From NCBI GenBank assembly GCA_016722065.1, contig JADKGX010000001.1:2604001-2668000 (forward strand): DNA of 64,000 nucleotides, written 5' to 3'. The DNA comes from Planctomycetota bacterium (GTDB taxonomy: Bacteria > Planctomycetota > UBA8742 > UBA2392). This document shows, piece after piece, positions 17,650-26,579 of the stretch; position 1 is the first letter of the stretch; the number at the start of each line of letters is the position of its first letter. Made by a program: the position numbers and the translations under genes. The notes under the pieces were generated by a model. The model was not told the DNA's origin, did no database searches, and worked only from the letters and a program-made list of their open reading frames with translations.

Positions 17650-19140
17650 ATGATAACGAAAACGGGTTCCATGCTTGCTGTGCTGGTCCTGGCTGGCTTG
17701 CTCCCGGTCGGGGTTTGGCGGGCCCAGGACCAACCCGAGCCTCCAAAGTCCCGCAGCCTGGAGTTACACCTGCACGCCCTGAGCCGCGGCTACGTGCGGC
17801 CCTTGCGCGCCACCACAGACCGGGTGGCGGCGGTGGCCGGGATCGAAAAAGTCCAGGCGCTGGGTTTTGGCGGCGACGTGCTGCGATTTTCGATTGTGAC
17901 GACACTTACCGATGACGCTATCGCTTCCGCGCTTGGCCTGAAAAAAATCGGTGCCAATGATGGTCGACTGCTGCTGGCAGCCAGCGCCACAGACGAAAGA
18001 GTGCGCCGTGCCGAGGCCCGGGCCGTTCTGCTGGACATTGCCCAGGCAATCACGACCCACCCAGCGCCGGACTGGCGCCGGCCCAGCAAGCCACTGCTGG
18101 CTGAAGCCCACACCGTGGCGGAGCAGTTTCGGGTGCTGGGGCTGGATGCCAAACTTACTGAAGGCGTCTTCTACAAGGCCGCCGACTATCACATTGAGGA
18201 AGACCATGACCGCTACAACGCCACCTACCGCCTGTGGGCGGGCAAGCAATGGCTGCCGGTTGTAAACAACGACGACTGGGGCTGGAGCGGGGAAGAAGAG
18301 GAAACTCCAAAACAGATCGATCCGCGTTTTGTCGGGCTTGCCATCAACCGGTCGGCGTGGAACGAATCCAGCAACTGGGTCGACAGCGACGGTGCGCGCT
18401 TGAACACCTTTGAAGGGGACCGTTCTGCGACCGATGCCTCGGGCAAGTTGAAGGTACAGGATGGCGCCAACTGGCTGAAGCAGCTGGCCGCGCGCGCCGT
18501 GGCCGTGCGCCTGCGCACACCCAAGGTGACCAAGAAAGACCTGCCGGCGGGCCGCGGCTGGGGCCTGTTTTCACGCCTGAACGCTGAAAATCTGCAACGC
18601 TGGAACAATGACCCCTACAGCACCAACATTGTGAAGATGACCTGGGAAGTCCGTGCAGCGGACCAGCACTTCGTGGCCCGTATCAGCGCGTTTTATGAAG
18701 GCCACCCGTTTTACCTGGAGGGCGAAGTCGACGCCGACGCCGTACTGGCCGATTACAAGCAGAAAGGCATTGGTACGTCCGACGTGACAGAGGCCGATCT
18801 GGGCGACCAGTTCAAGTGGATTATCGGGCCAGAAGCCGGCCCGGAAGTGTTCCAGCAACGCCGCAAGGAGGCCGCAACAGCCATGGACCTGCTGTTGCTT
18901 GCCCTGGGTAAACTGCCCGCGGACAAACCCCTTTCAGCCTATCTGGGCAAGCTGGCACCAACCCAGGCCGCTGAACTTGGTGTGGCGCTACAGGGCAAGC
19001 ACTTTGGACCCGGCGATTTTGTGGTGACGCAACAGGCCTTTGGCGACATTGAAGTGTCGGTGGGCACTCCCATGACGGGCGGCCGCTGGTGGCTGCTGGG
19101 CAATCTTTCCACGGGCAAGGCAATCCGGAGTGACCGATGA
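17650..19140 (+). CDS. Secreted protein of unknown function
   Basis: 496 residues. The ATG at 17650 begins a signal peptide (MITKTGSMLAVLVLAGLLPVGVWRAQ). The mature part has no recognised domain; it alternates helical stretches (about 110-200) with acidic and Trp-rich segments (DDWGWSGEEEE at about 212) and a C-terminal segment ending in a Gly/Trp-rich beta motif (TGGRWWLLGNLS). It probably works in the periplasm or outer envelope with the lipoprotein whose start overlaps its stop (ATGA). No strong ribosome site precedes the ATG. Confidence 0.65.
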   Translation: MITKTGSMLAVLVLAGLLPVGVWRAQDQPEPPKSRSLELHLHALSRGYVRPLRATTDRVAAVAGIEKVQALGFGGDVLRFSIVTTLTDDAIASALGLKKIGANDGRLLLAASATDERVRRAEARAVLLDIAQAITTHPAPDWRRPSKPLLAEAHTVAEQFRVLGLDAKLTEGVFYKAADYHIEEDHDRYNATYRLWAGKQWLPVVNNDDWGWSGEEEETPKQIDPRFVGLAINRSAWNESSNWVDSDGARLNTFEGDRSATDASGKLKVQDGANWLKQLAARAVAVRLRTPKVTKKDLPAGRGWGLFSRLNAENLQRWNNDPYSTNIVKMTWEVRAADQHFVARISAFYEGHPFYLEGEVDADAVLADYKQKGIGTSDVTEADLGDQFKWIIGPEAGPEVFQQRRKEAATAMDLLLLALGKLPADKPLSAYLGKLAPTQAAELGVALQGKHFGPGDFVVTQQAFGDIEVSVGTPMTGGRWWLLGNLSTGKAIRSDR

Positions 19141-19568
19141 AATACCCAAAAACACTGTTGGTGGCGGCGCTGGGCTGCGCGTTGCTCGCCGGTTGCCAAC
19201 CTGACGACCCGGACGCCAACAAGCGAGAGATTCACAAGTGCGCGGCCTCAGACGGCATTCTGCCGCTGCGCTCCATTGATGAGGCGATTCAAACCGAAGG
19301 CGTCCAGGCCGCCCGGGCGATTTTCGGTCAATGCCAGAACAAGCTGATTGCGATTTACAGTGGCGACGCCGACAAGCTGGCGCGCGATGTGGGCGGCCAG
19401 ATGGATGCCAACAAGTTGCGCATTCTTGGCATAACGGAACCCGAACTGAAGGGGCAGCACTTCCTGGCCACAGACTATGTGCTGACGTTCAGCGGCAAGA
19501 CACTTAAGATAACCGCCAGCAAGCCCGGCACGCGTGGCTATGTGAGCGAAGAGTTCCAGTTGCGCTAG
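19137..19568 (+). CDS. Small lipoprotein
   Basis: 143 residues. It begins MKYPKTLLVAALGCALLAGC, a lipoprotein signal with the lipid-carrying Cys at residue 20, followed by a short acidic linker. The mature part (about 120 residues) has four more cysteines near its N-terminal half and no recognised domain. The start overlaps the stop of the preceding secreted protein by four bases, so the two are likely co-translated partners. A strong terminator follows. Confidence 0.7.
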   Translation: MKYPKTLLVAALGCALLAGCQPDDPDANKREIHKCAASDGILPLRSIDEAIQTEGVQAARAIFGQCQNKLIAIYSGDADKLARDVGGQMDANKLRILGITEPELKGQHFLATDYVLTFSGKTLKITASKPGTRGYVSEEFQLR

Positions 19569-19582
19569 CAGGCGCTCAAAGT

Positions 19583-19612
19583 AAAGGCCCCCTGCAGGCA
19601 GGGGGCCTTTTT
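19583..19612 (+). terminator. Rho-independent terminator after the lipoprotein gene
   Basis: GC-rich hairpin, AAAGGCCCCCTGC paired with GCAGGGGGCCTTT, followed by TTG. A-tract and T-tract on the two sides let it act in both directions, so it can also serve the convergent DUF481 gene. Confidence 0.9.
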
Positions 19613-19630
19613 GTGGCCAAAAGGATGGCG

Positions 19631-20680
19631 TTAGAACCCGCGCCCCGACCAACTGACACCCAGCGTAAAGGTGAAAGTGAAGTCGTGGTGAAAGAAGCCT
19701 GGCGTGGGCAGGTTGTCCCAGCTGTGGCGGATCAACAGCCCTGCACTAAGCCACGAGGCCAGCTTGGCCTCTGCCAGCAGGCTGCTGTTGATGACGATGT
19801 TCTTGAACTCGGCAAAGTCAAACAGCACTTCGGACTTCGCATTGACATGCAGCGTCTTGTCGTCGTTGGTCCAGTCAAATTCGGCCCGCGCGCGTGCACC
19901 CCAATAGTAGCGGTCTTCGCCTCCGTTCATCTGGTCCTCAAAGGTCCAGGTCACGGCTGCGCCTGCGTGCAGCGACATGTGGTCATTGCGAATGAAATAG
20001 TAACCTGGACCCACGCCTGTAATGCTGCGCCAGTGGTAACCGGCGATCTCGTTCCAGCTCAGGTCTTCGGTCAGGTCGATGGTCAGTTTGAAGTCAAACA
20101 CGTAACGGTAATAATAGCCTGCAGCGTAATCGCGCCTGCGCACCTGCATTTCCTTGACATTGCGGTCCTGCAGGTAGTTGCCCTCGGCATAGATGCCTTG
20201 GACGTTGTGGCTGGTTTCGCGCTTGACGTCGCCGCGAAAGCCCATCGCGTAGGTCTTGGAGTTACCCTCGGTCCAGCTGAACACGCCGATCATCCCGGCG
20301 GTCCAAAGCGGCCGCAGGTCGGGTACAGTTTCGTTGATGCCAGGCAGTTTCTTGAGGCTGGTGGCTTCATCGCGCCCGTCTTTGCCACGCACAAACACCT
20401 CTCCGTCGCGTGTAAACAGCGTGACGTCTTCCTGCAACTGCACGTCGGCGCCGCGGCGAATCTTTACCTTGCGCTCGCCTTCAAGCGTCAGAGTGGCCAC
20501 TTTGTCCAGCGGCACTTTCAGGGCTCCGGCCGAGGCATCAGTAAAATGAACCATTCCTGCTTCCAGCTTGTCGAACTTGCCGACCAGCTTGGAACCGTCG
20601 GTGGTTGTCATTTCATCCGCCGCGCACAGCGCAGCGGCAAACAGGGCAGCGGTCAGAATCAACACCAGAAATCGGGGCAT
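19631..20680 (-). CDS. DUF481 outer-membrane beta-barrel protein (YdiY-like)
   Basis: 349 residues with a signal peptide (MPRFLVLILTAALFAAALCAADE). Residues about 20-110 form a small beta domain typical of these proteins (TTDGSKLVGKFDKLEAG, then VPLDKVATLTL), and the rest is a DUF481 beta-barrel of alternating strands rich in Tyr, Phe and Trp that ends in FTLGVSWSGRGF, with the terminal Phe expected for BAM insertion. DUF481 members are outer-membrane proteins often linked to salt or envelope stress. ATG at 20680 has GGAG 8 bases upstream. Presence of such a barrel supports a Gram-negative outer membrane. Confidence 0.85.
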   Translation of the reverse strand: MPRFLVLILTAALFAAALCAADEMTTTDGSKLVGKFDKLEAGMVHFTDASAGALKVPLDKVATLTLEGERKVKIRRGADVQLQEDVTLFTRDGEVFVRGKDGRDEATSLKKLPGINETVPDLRPLWTAGMIGVFSWTEGNSKTYAMGFRGDVKRETSHNVQGIYAEGNYLQDRNVKEMQVRRRDYAAGYYYRYVFDFKLTIDLTEDLSWNEIAGYHWRSITGVGPGYYFIRNDHMSLHAGAAVTWTFEDQMNGGEDRYYWGARARAEFDWTNDDKTLHVNAKSEVLFDFAEFKNIVINSSLLAEAKLASWLSAGLLIRHSWDNLPTPGFFHHDFTFTFTLGVSWSGRGF

Positions 20681-20807
20681 GCTTGGGGCTCCGTATCGTT
20701 CAAGCCGCGCGATAGTAGCCATGCGCCAGAACGCCGCAACCGGAAGTCTGGCGTAGTGAGCAGGCTTGCATGGCGTGAACAATGTCCGCCTTCACCGTGA
20801 CGGTGGT

Positions 20808-21386
20808 TCAATCCCCGTTGGAAGGCGCATTCGTGGGTGCGTTTGCGGGGGCGTTGGCAGGGGCTTGAGACTTCTGCTCCTGCTGGCGCAGCCAGGCTTC
20901 GTATTCCATGGCGGCAATGCGCGAGGAGTGCCACTTGCCATCTGTATCTTTGACAAAGGCGACCCAGCGTTCGTCGAACTTGCCGGTGTCTTTGCCGTCT
21001 TCATCCATCTGGATCCACTTGCCCCAACCAACGACGATGTTCTCTTTCACGCCTTCCGCACGATGCATTTCGAAGCGATAGGTCAGCTTGGCCTCAAGCG
21101 TTGCCTTGGCTGTCTTGCGAAACTGCTGCAGCAGCGCTTCGCGCTCATCCAGAATGTAGACCTGTTCCGCCACCTTTTCGTCGCGGTGGGCAATCGCGTA
21201 TCCATAGGCTTCAATGGCGCCTTCTGGCGTGGACAGGTCAATCTTGTAAGCCGGTTGATCGTTGGCGGCACCACCACCGCAACCGGCAGCCACAAACAGA
21301 ATCAGGCAAAGTATGGGCAGCACCCACGACAGAATCGTCTGATGCGGGCTTGCAAGCTTGCGGATTGCGGGTGTCTGAAACGTCAT
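20808..21386 (-). CDS. Lipoprotein with NTF2-like central region and Asn-Ala-Pro tail
   Basis: 192 residues. The N-terminus is a lipoprotein signal with the acylated Cys in LFVAAGC (about 36). The central part (STPEGAIEAYGYAIAHRD, then a beta-rich stretch ending KWHSSRIAAMEYE) resembles the NTF2-like/DUF4878 folds that many lipoproteins carry. The C-terminus is a short repeat of NAP units. Its ATG overlaps the stop of the rimK-like gene (ATGA), so the two form an operon. Function unknown. Confidence 0.7.
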   Translation of the reverse strand: MTFQTPAIRKLASPHQTILSWVLPILCLILFVAAGCGGGAANDQPAYKIDLSTPEGAIEAYGYAIAHRDEKVAEQVYILDEREALLQQFRKTAKATLEAKLTYRFEMHRAEGVKENIVVGWGKWIQMDEDGKDTGKFDERWVAFVKDTDGKWHSSRIAAMEYEAWLRQQEQKSQAPANAPANAPTNAPSNGD

Positions 21387-22568
21387 GTGGATGTCCGGGC
21401 AAGTCTTATCTTTTTGCTGTCGCGCTGGCGGCTGTCCTTGGGAACCAGCCCCTTCAGAACTGGAATCTTACCGTAACACAACAGGCGGTCGCCATTCATG
21501 ATTTCGCGTGTCGGGCGCGGGTTGCTGATCGTGTTGCTGCCGCGCTGGATGCTTAGCACCAGAACGTCCAGTTGGCGCAACCCGGAGTCCTTGACAGTTT
21601 TGCCAATCCAGGGCGAGTTCGGGCCGATCGGTACTTCCGCGATGCCATAGTTCTTGTCCAGCAGCAGCCGCTGGCGCAGGTCGATTTCCGGAAACAGTAC
21701 CTGTTCTTCGATGTACTTGATGATCTCCGCCGCTACGTCCACGCCGGTGCTGCCTTCAATGCCTTCCAGGCCAGGGCTTGAGTTTACTTCCATGATCTGC
21801 GGGCCCTTGGCGCCTTCCAGCATGTCGACGCCCGCCACGCGAAGTCCCAGAATCTGGGCGGCAAGAATGGCTGCCCGTTCGTATTCGGGTGGCAAGTCAA
21901 TGCGCTGGGCCATGCCGCCGCGATGCACGTTGCTGCGGAAATTCGTCTCCCCGGGCCGTGCGCCGCATGGCTGCCACCACTTTGTCGCCAACTACAAAGG
22001 CGCGCACGTCGCGCCCTTTGCTTTCTTTGACAAAGGACTGGATCAGCACGTTCTGTTTGGTGCTTTGCAGGGTTTCGATGATGGCTTCGGCCATCTTGGT
22101 GCTTTCGGCCAAAATTACGCCGATGCCCTGGGTGCCTTCCAGCAGCTTGATGATGACGGGCGAGCCACCCACGGCCTCAATGGCAGGCAACACGGCGTAC
22201 TTCTGGCGCACAAAGGCAGTCTTGGGCAGGCCGATGCGGTGCGTGCTAAGAATCTGGAAGCAGCGCAGCTTATCGCGGCTGGCATTGATGGCGTTGCTGG
22301 TGTTGACGCAAAACGCGCCCATCTGTTCAAACTGGCGCACCAGTGCCGTGCCAAAGAATGTGATGCTGGCCCCGATGCGCGGAATCACGGCATCAGGCAG
22401 GCGCACGGGCTGGTTGCGGTAGTGCAGCGAAGGCTGGCCGCCCTCCACATATATGGTGAAGTGCAGCGGATCGTACACCTTCACTTTGTGGCCGCGCTGC
22501 TTGGCAGCCTCCTTGATGCGAGAGGTGCTGTACAGTTTGGCGCCGCTGGAAAGAATCGCGATGTCCAT
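21383..22568 (-). pseudogene. rimK: RimK-like ATP-grasp ligase fused to a TrkA_C domain, interrupted by a frameshift
   Basis: Read as one protein this is about 394 residues. Residues 1-208 in the first frame (from ATG 22568, MDIAILSSGAKLY) are the RimK pre-ATP-grasp and ATP-grasp N half. After MRRTARGDEF the homology continues in the next frame as FRSNVHRGG and runs to the stop at 21383. The shift fits one extra T in GAATTTCCGC (plus-strand AAA at 21939-21941). RimK ligases add glutamate to ribosomal protein S6 or related targets. The last ~90 residues (about 305-370, GIAEVPIGPNSPWIGK, LGDRLLCYG-like end) match a TrkA_C/RCK_C ligand-binding domain, an unusual fusion. Whether this is a lesion or a base-call error cannot be told here. 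Confidence 0.8.
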
Positions 22569-22622
22569 GAGGGCAGTCTACATGAGTGGTGTCGCCAGAA
22601 TACTTCGGACATGCCACCGAGG

Positions 22623-23501
22623 TCAAAGGCCCGCGTGATCCCGCGCAACCGGGGTCGCGTGCACACCTTGGTTGCGGCGCAAAATGCCAAGTGCTGCATC
22701 GTGGCCCAGGTCGTCCTCGCGTGGCAGGGCACCTGTGACTTTCCAGACCAGCCATTCCAGGGCACGCCAGAACCGGGTGCTGTCCAGCAACGGGTTCAGC
22801 CAGCCAATGGCAATGCAATAGCAGCGCAGGTGCGGCGCGCCGTGGTGCTGGGCGTGATGCTTGAAGCTGATCAAAATGCCCATTCGCTGCAACCATCGGG
22901 CAACCAGGGGCGGCGTGCGCATGTGCGCCCAGCGGTGAAAAATATTGGTGGCCGTTGTGGCAACCGCCAGCGTGTAGGCGCCAATCAATAACACGGTACC
23001 CCATTCGTCGCCATCTACCGGGTCGAAACTGTGCAGCACCGCCAGCAGCGGGGCAGCGGCAATGGCCTGCTCACCCAGCAGTTGCACATAGCCGTGTCGC
23101 GTAATCGCCAAGGGGTCGACGTGATGTTCGCGAAACGACCGCACGACCGCGCCGCCGATAACCGGCCAGCTGGGGCGGCCCCAGGTGTCACCGGCCCAAT
23201 GAATGGCTCCGGCGGCAAAATCGGCCAACACCCAGCCCGCCAGCAGGCCACCAGCAAGCGAGATGACGCCCAGCGGCCGCGAAAACACATGCCAGCCCAC
23301 CCAGGCCGCAACGCACACAAACACGGCCAGCCCCAGCGCATTCACGACGTGACGTGTTCTGGAATACCCAGCGGCCAGTTTTGCGGCTTCGTGGCGCACA
23401 ACGCGCGGTGAAGCAGAGGGCTGGGTCCGTGCCCGGTGGGTGCCAGGGCCGGTAACCAGCACCCGCTCTTCCAGCGTCGATTGCGTGTGGGGGTGGTTCA
23501 T
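22623..23501 (-). CDS. Kua/TMEM189/CarF-type lipid desaturase (plasmanylethanolamine desaturase-like)
   Basis: 292 residues, PF10520-type membrane desaturase. The family includes the bacterial CarF and human PEDS1, which introduce the vinyl-ether bond of plasmalogens using a di-iron centre and O2. His motifs are all visible: GAIHWAGDTWG, REHHVDP, NIFHRWAHM and HHAQHHGAPHLR. Hydrophobic helices lie at about 55-75, 80-103, 150-165 and 175-200. ATG at 23501 was preferred over 23555 because homology begins in the following region; GGA is 6 bases upstream. Membrane located. Implies an O2-using organism with ether lipids, or CarF-like singlet-oxygen signalling. Confidence 0.85.
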   Translation of the reverse strand: MNHPHTQSTLEERVLVTGPGTHRARTQPSASPRVVRHEAAKLAAGYSRTRHVVNALGLAVFVCVAAWVGWHVFSRPLGVISLAGGLLAGWVLADFAAGAIHWAGDTWGRPSWPVIGGAVVRSFREHHVDPLAITRHGYVQLLGEQAIAAAPLLAVLHSFDPVDGDEWGTVLLIGAYTLAVATTATNIFHRWAHMRTPPLVARWLQRMGILISFKHHAQHHGAPHLRCYCIAIGWLNPLLDSTRFWRALEWLVWKVTGALPREDDLGHDAALGILRRNQGVHATPVARDHAGL

Positions 23502-23651
23502 GGGGGTTCCAGACAGAAGCCGCACAGGATAGCGCACCCGGCCATCGGGGGTCAAACCGAACGGCTTGCCAGCGGCTCAATCCGGCGCGGCAACCCGCCC
23601 CGGTGCTTGACGGTAAAGGGCACCCTGTTACGCTTCCGCCCGCCACAGAAT

Positions 23652-23728
23652 GGACCGTTAGCTCAGTTGGCTAGAGCGCTTCCTTGACACGGAAGAGGTC
23701 ACAGGTTCGAGTCCTGTACGGTCCACCA
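23652..23728 (+). tRNA. tRNA-Val (anticodon GAC)
   Basis: A complete cloverleaf: 7-bp acceptor stem (GGACCGT with ACGGTCC), D arm GCTC/GAGC, anticodon arm CTTCC/GGAAG around loop TTGACAC (anticodon GAC at 23686-23688), variable loop AGGTC, T arm ACAGG/CCTGT with TTCGAGT, discriminator A and encoded CCA at 23726-23728. Its 3' half is repeated at 28167, making this the target site of an inserted island. Confidence 0.98.
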
Positions 23729-23729
23729 C
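23684..23729 (+). repeat. attL: tRNA-Val 3' end copy of the 46-bp direct repeat
   Basis: Begins with TTGACACGG in the anticodon loop and ends with CCACCAC. It is identical to 28167-28212; the bases diverge immediately outside on both sides. Confidence 0.9.
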
Positions 23730-23730
23730 G

Positions 23731-23772
23731 AACCCGCCTATAGAGCCGAATGGGAGCTACAGGCGGGTTTGC
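23731..23772 (+). terminator. Hairpin terminator behind tRNA-Val
   Basis: AACCCGCCT pairs with AGGCGGGTT around a 21-base loop that can form a few more pairs (TAG with CTA), followed by TTTGCGATTT. It lies just inside the island, so the terminator came with the insertion. Confidence 0.65.
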
Positions 23773-23854
23773 GATTTGGTGTTACAGAATTGATGATGCA
23801 TCACATGCCCAATTCAGAAGCTTTTTTTGCTCGAAGCTTGTCTCCGCCACCATC

Positions 23855-24835
23855 CTACTGGACTCCCCGGGTCAGCACGACTTGCTTTGCGGCTACCCGG
23901 TTGTGTTCCATGTCGTCATGTGCGCGCGAGATGTCCTCCATGCCATAGACCTGCACGGGCCAATTGATTTCGCCTCGGTAAATGGCCGATGCGATGTCTG
24001 ACAGGACGTCGCCCGGTAGATTGCCTGCTCCGCCACCATAGGCGGTCAGCCGGACGCCCGTTGGGATGAACTCTATCGGGTAGAACTGCTCCACCGTCCA
24101 CTTGTTCGAGAGCATTCCTGTAAAGCAAGTGGTCCCCCCTGGCCGGCATGCGCGAAGGGTATCGCGCAGCGCAGGTGCGCCCACGAGTTCAAGTGCTCCG
24201 TCAACGCCGCCGGGAACCACCCCCCGAACCTTGGCGGCAATGTTTCCGTCGTCGACGATGACGTGATCCACACCGATTGCTAGCAGGTCGTCGGCACGTT
24301 CGGGACGCCTGGTGGTCGAGAGAACGGTTGCGCCCAGCCGCTTCGCGAGAATCGCGGCCATCATCCCGACGGACGACGTACCGCCACGAATCAACAGTAT
24401 CCCTTCCTTCCGAAGCCCGACGCCAACGGTCAGCGACCCCCACGCCGTCTGCAAGACTTCTGGAAGTGAGCCGAGTTGGGCCCAATCGAGTTCCGTTTTC
24501 ACTGCGATCACGCAATGCTGAGGCACCAGGGTGTACTCGGCGTAGCCGCCATCGAAGGATCGCCCCATGCCACCAACCATGGCCACGGCCTTCGACCCGA
24601 CTGTAAAGTTGGTTCCTGGTGCCGCTTCGATTACACCGGCGGCCTCAATCCCCAACACGCGCGGAAACGTCACATCTGAATCAGCAAGTCCAAGCCGAGT
24701 GTGTAGCTCCGACCGGTTCAGCCCGAACGCTTCAACCCGGAGTAAGACCCATCCAGTCTTCGGTTCAGGCTTGGGGACGTCGCGAAGCTTGAGCGCACTG
24801 GGTGGTCCCGGTGCGTCGAGTACGATGGCGCGCAT
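23855..24835 (-). CDS. MDR-family NAD(P)H:quinone-type oxidoreductase
   Basis: 326 residues, medium-chain dehydrogenase/reductase fold. The GroES-like N-terminal half (MRAIVLDAPG, LRVEAFGLNRSEL) lacks the usual structural-zinc cysteines. The Rossmann part has RGGTSSVGMMAAILAKRLGA (about 148-167), so it uses NAD(P)H and resembles zinc-free quinone oxidoreductases. ATG at 24835 has AGGA 5 bases upstream. It is the last gene of a minus-strand run (SnoaL-like, LtrA, broken SDR, this) that lies inside the tRNA-Val island and diverges from marR. Confidence 0.85.
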   Translation of the reverse strand: MRAIVLDAPGPPSALKLRDVPKPEPKTGWVLLRVEAFGLNRSELHTRLGLADSDVTFPRVLGIEAAGVIEAAPGTNFTVGSKAVAMVGGMGRSFDGGYAEYTLVPQHCVIAVKTELDWAQLGSLPEVLQTAWGSLTVGVGLRKEGILLIRGGTSSVGMMAAILAKRLGATVLSTTRRPERADDLLAIGVDHVIVDDGNIAAKVRGVVPGGVDGALELVGAPALRDTLRACRPGGTTCFTGMLSNKWTVEQFYPIEFIPTGVRLTAYGGGAGNLPGDVLSDIASAIYRGEINWPVQVYGMEDISRAHDDMEHNRVAAKQVVLTRGVQ

Positions 24836-24869
24836 TCTCTTCCTCTTTGTTGATCTGCCTGCACCATGC

Positions 24870-25361
24870 CTACAGGTCACCCATCCCGCCGCCTGCTGAC
24901 AGCTCAGCACCCGCCACGAAGGACGAGTCGCTCGAGGCTAGGAAAGCGACAGCCTTGGCCATCTCCTGGGGTTCGGCAAATCGACCCATTGGGTGACTCT
25001 TGCGAATGTAGTTGCGCATACCCTCCGCATCGGCCTCCGAGAGGCCCACCCGGCCGAGCATCCCAGTATCGATCGGGCCTGGGCTGAGGACGTTGACACG
25101 GATTCCACGGGCAAGTAGCTCCGCAGACCCGGTTCGTGCCAGGGATCGCAGCGCCGCCTTGGTCGCCGAGTATACAGCCATTCCCGGCAATCCCAGCTGG
25201 TTGCCAACACTGGTAATCAGAACCACAGACGCCCCGTCGTTGGCGGCGGCGACTCTCTGGAGAGTAAAGAAGGCGCCCTTGAAGTTGATGTCGGCGACGC
25301 GATCGAAGTCTTCCTCAACCACAGTCAAACTCTTGTAGGCGGCACTTTCGGGTAGGTCGGA
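24870..25361 (-). pseudogene. Short-chain dehydrogenase/reductase, 5'-truncated
   Basis: The visible frame carries the C-terminal two thirds of an SDR: ADINFKGAFF, a Ser in VVLITSVGNQLG, the YSATKAA catalytic Tyr/Lys pair, VNVLSPGPIDT and the final FVAGAELSAGGG. The NAD-binding TGxxxGxG segment and first ~90 residues are missing. In the same frame recognisable SDR sequence (DLPES) begins only about 5 bases after the LtrA stop region, and a TGA at 25364-25362 closes the frame upstream. So a deletion or recombination joined ltrA directly to the middle of the SDR. A TTG at 25328 could start a 152-residue remnant, which would not bind cofactor normally. Confidence 0.8.
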
Positions 25362-25367
25362 TCAGCA

Positions 25368-26579
25368 CTACTGGCTTGCCAGAGTCTCGGCCGTTTGGGG
25401 TCCGAGCGTTTTGAACCAGCCTCTTTGCGTCGCCAACACCGCTGACGCGACCAAAAGTGCGAGCAACAGACCAATGGCCAGTGTCGGCCAGGGTGTCCAG
25501 GCCGCGAGAATCGCGGCCAGTGCCGTGACGAGGAACGCGCCTGAAAGAATCGACGCCGGCCTATGGGGAAGAATCTGCACGACCCAGACGCTCAGTAGAA
25601 ACACAGCAACCGAGACGCCGAGCACCAGCCCCACCGCTACATCTGAGGCGTGCCCGCTACCAGAAGTGTGATCGGCCGCAATCGCCAACGACGCACCGAC
25701 GGTCGCCGCGGACATAAAGATCGGCAGATGCCCGTAGCCCCAGGTGAATGCCCGCTTCGTGGTCGTAACTAGTCCGGCCGAGGGCATCAGGAAATAAAGC
25801 CACCACATCGAGAACATGATCAATGGTGCACCAATGATCACGCAGCCCAACGAAACACCTATCCCGCCAGCCTCGAGCGCCGCCTGGATTGCAAGAGTTG
25901 CGGCCAGCACAGACTCGCCAACCACGATGATCGTCAGCAGCCCGTAACGTTCGGCAATGTGGTGAGGGTGGAACGGCAGCGCTACCTTGCGTGTCGCCCA
26001 CACGGGCACGGCCAGCTCAGCAGGCACCAGCACGCCCCAGCCGATGATCCGACTACCCTCGGGCAAAGGAATGTACAGGAGCGATATCCAGCCTATTTGG
26101 CAGATGACTATCCCGATCGCAAACTTCAGTGCCGTGCCGGCGAACTTGCCACCCACCTTGGCTGCACGCACCAACAGCGCCACAAGCCCGACGCGCATGA
26201 TAGCGTAACCGTAGGTCATAACCGTGAAGTCATCCGTATGCGAGGCCGTCGGCACCCCCGCCGCGAGCACCAGCACGCCAACCATCTGTATGAGAACCGC
26301 GATGCGGTAGGGCGTGTCGTTGTTGTCAAACGCGGAGGCGAACCAGGTAAACCCCATCCACGCCCACCAGATCGCGAAAAAGACGAGCACGAAGCTGAGC
26401 ACGCCCTGCCCGAAGTGGGCCTCCATGAAGCTGTGGTGAAGTTCCCGCGCGGCTAGTGCTATGGCGACGACAAAACAAAGGTCGAACAACAACTCAAGTG
26501 TGGTCGCTGCGCGCTCACCCTCGTGGGGATCGCGCGGGATCATAGGCTTGATCCAGCGAAATGCGTCTTGCTCGGACAT
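25368..26579 (-). CDS. ltrA: Low temperature requirement protein A (LtrA) family membrane protein
   Basis: 403 residues with 10-12 predicted membrane helices. The signature RAATTLELLFDLCFVVAIA near residue 25 is the strongest family mark. LtrA was named from Listeria mutants that grow poorly in the cold; the molecular role is not settled. The C-terminus ends at a TAG at 25368, immediately followed by the truncated SDR. Spacing suggests an operon inside the island, read away from marR. The start ATG at 26579 lacks a good ribosome site. Confidence 0.88.
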   Translation of the reverse strand: MSEQDAFRWIKPMIPRDPHEGERAATTLELLFDLCFVVAIALAARELHHSFMEAHFGQGVLSFVLVFFAIWWAWMGFTWFASAFDNNDTPYRIAVLIQMVGVLVLAAGVPTASHTDDFTVMTYGYAIMRVGLVALLVRAAKVGGKFAGTALKFAIGIVICQIGWISLLYIPLPEGSRIIGWGVLVPAELAVPVWATRKVALPFHPHHIAERYGLLTIIVVGESVLAATLAIQAALEAGGIGVSLGCVIIGAPLIMFSMWWLYFLMPSAGLVTTTKRAFTWGYGHLPIFMSAATVGASLAIAADHTSGSGHASDVAVGLVLGVSVAVFLLSVWVVQILPHRPASILSGAFLVTALAAILAAWTPWPTLAIGLLLALLVASAVLATQRGWFKTLGPQTAETLASQ

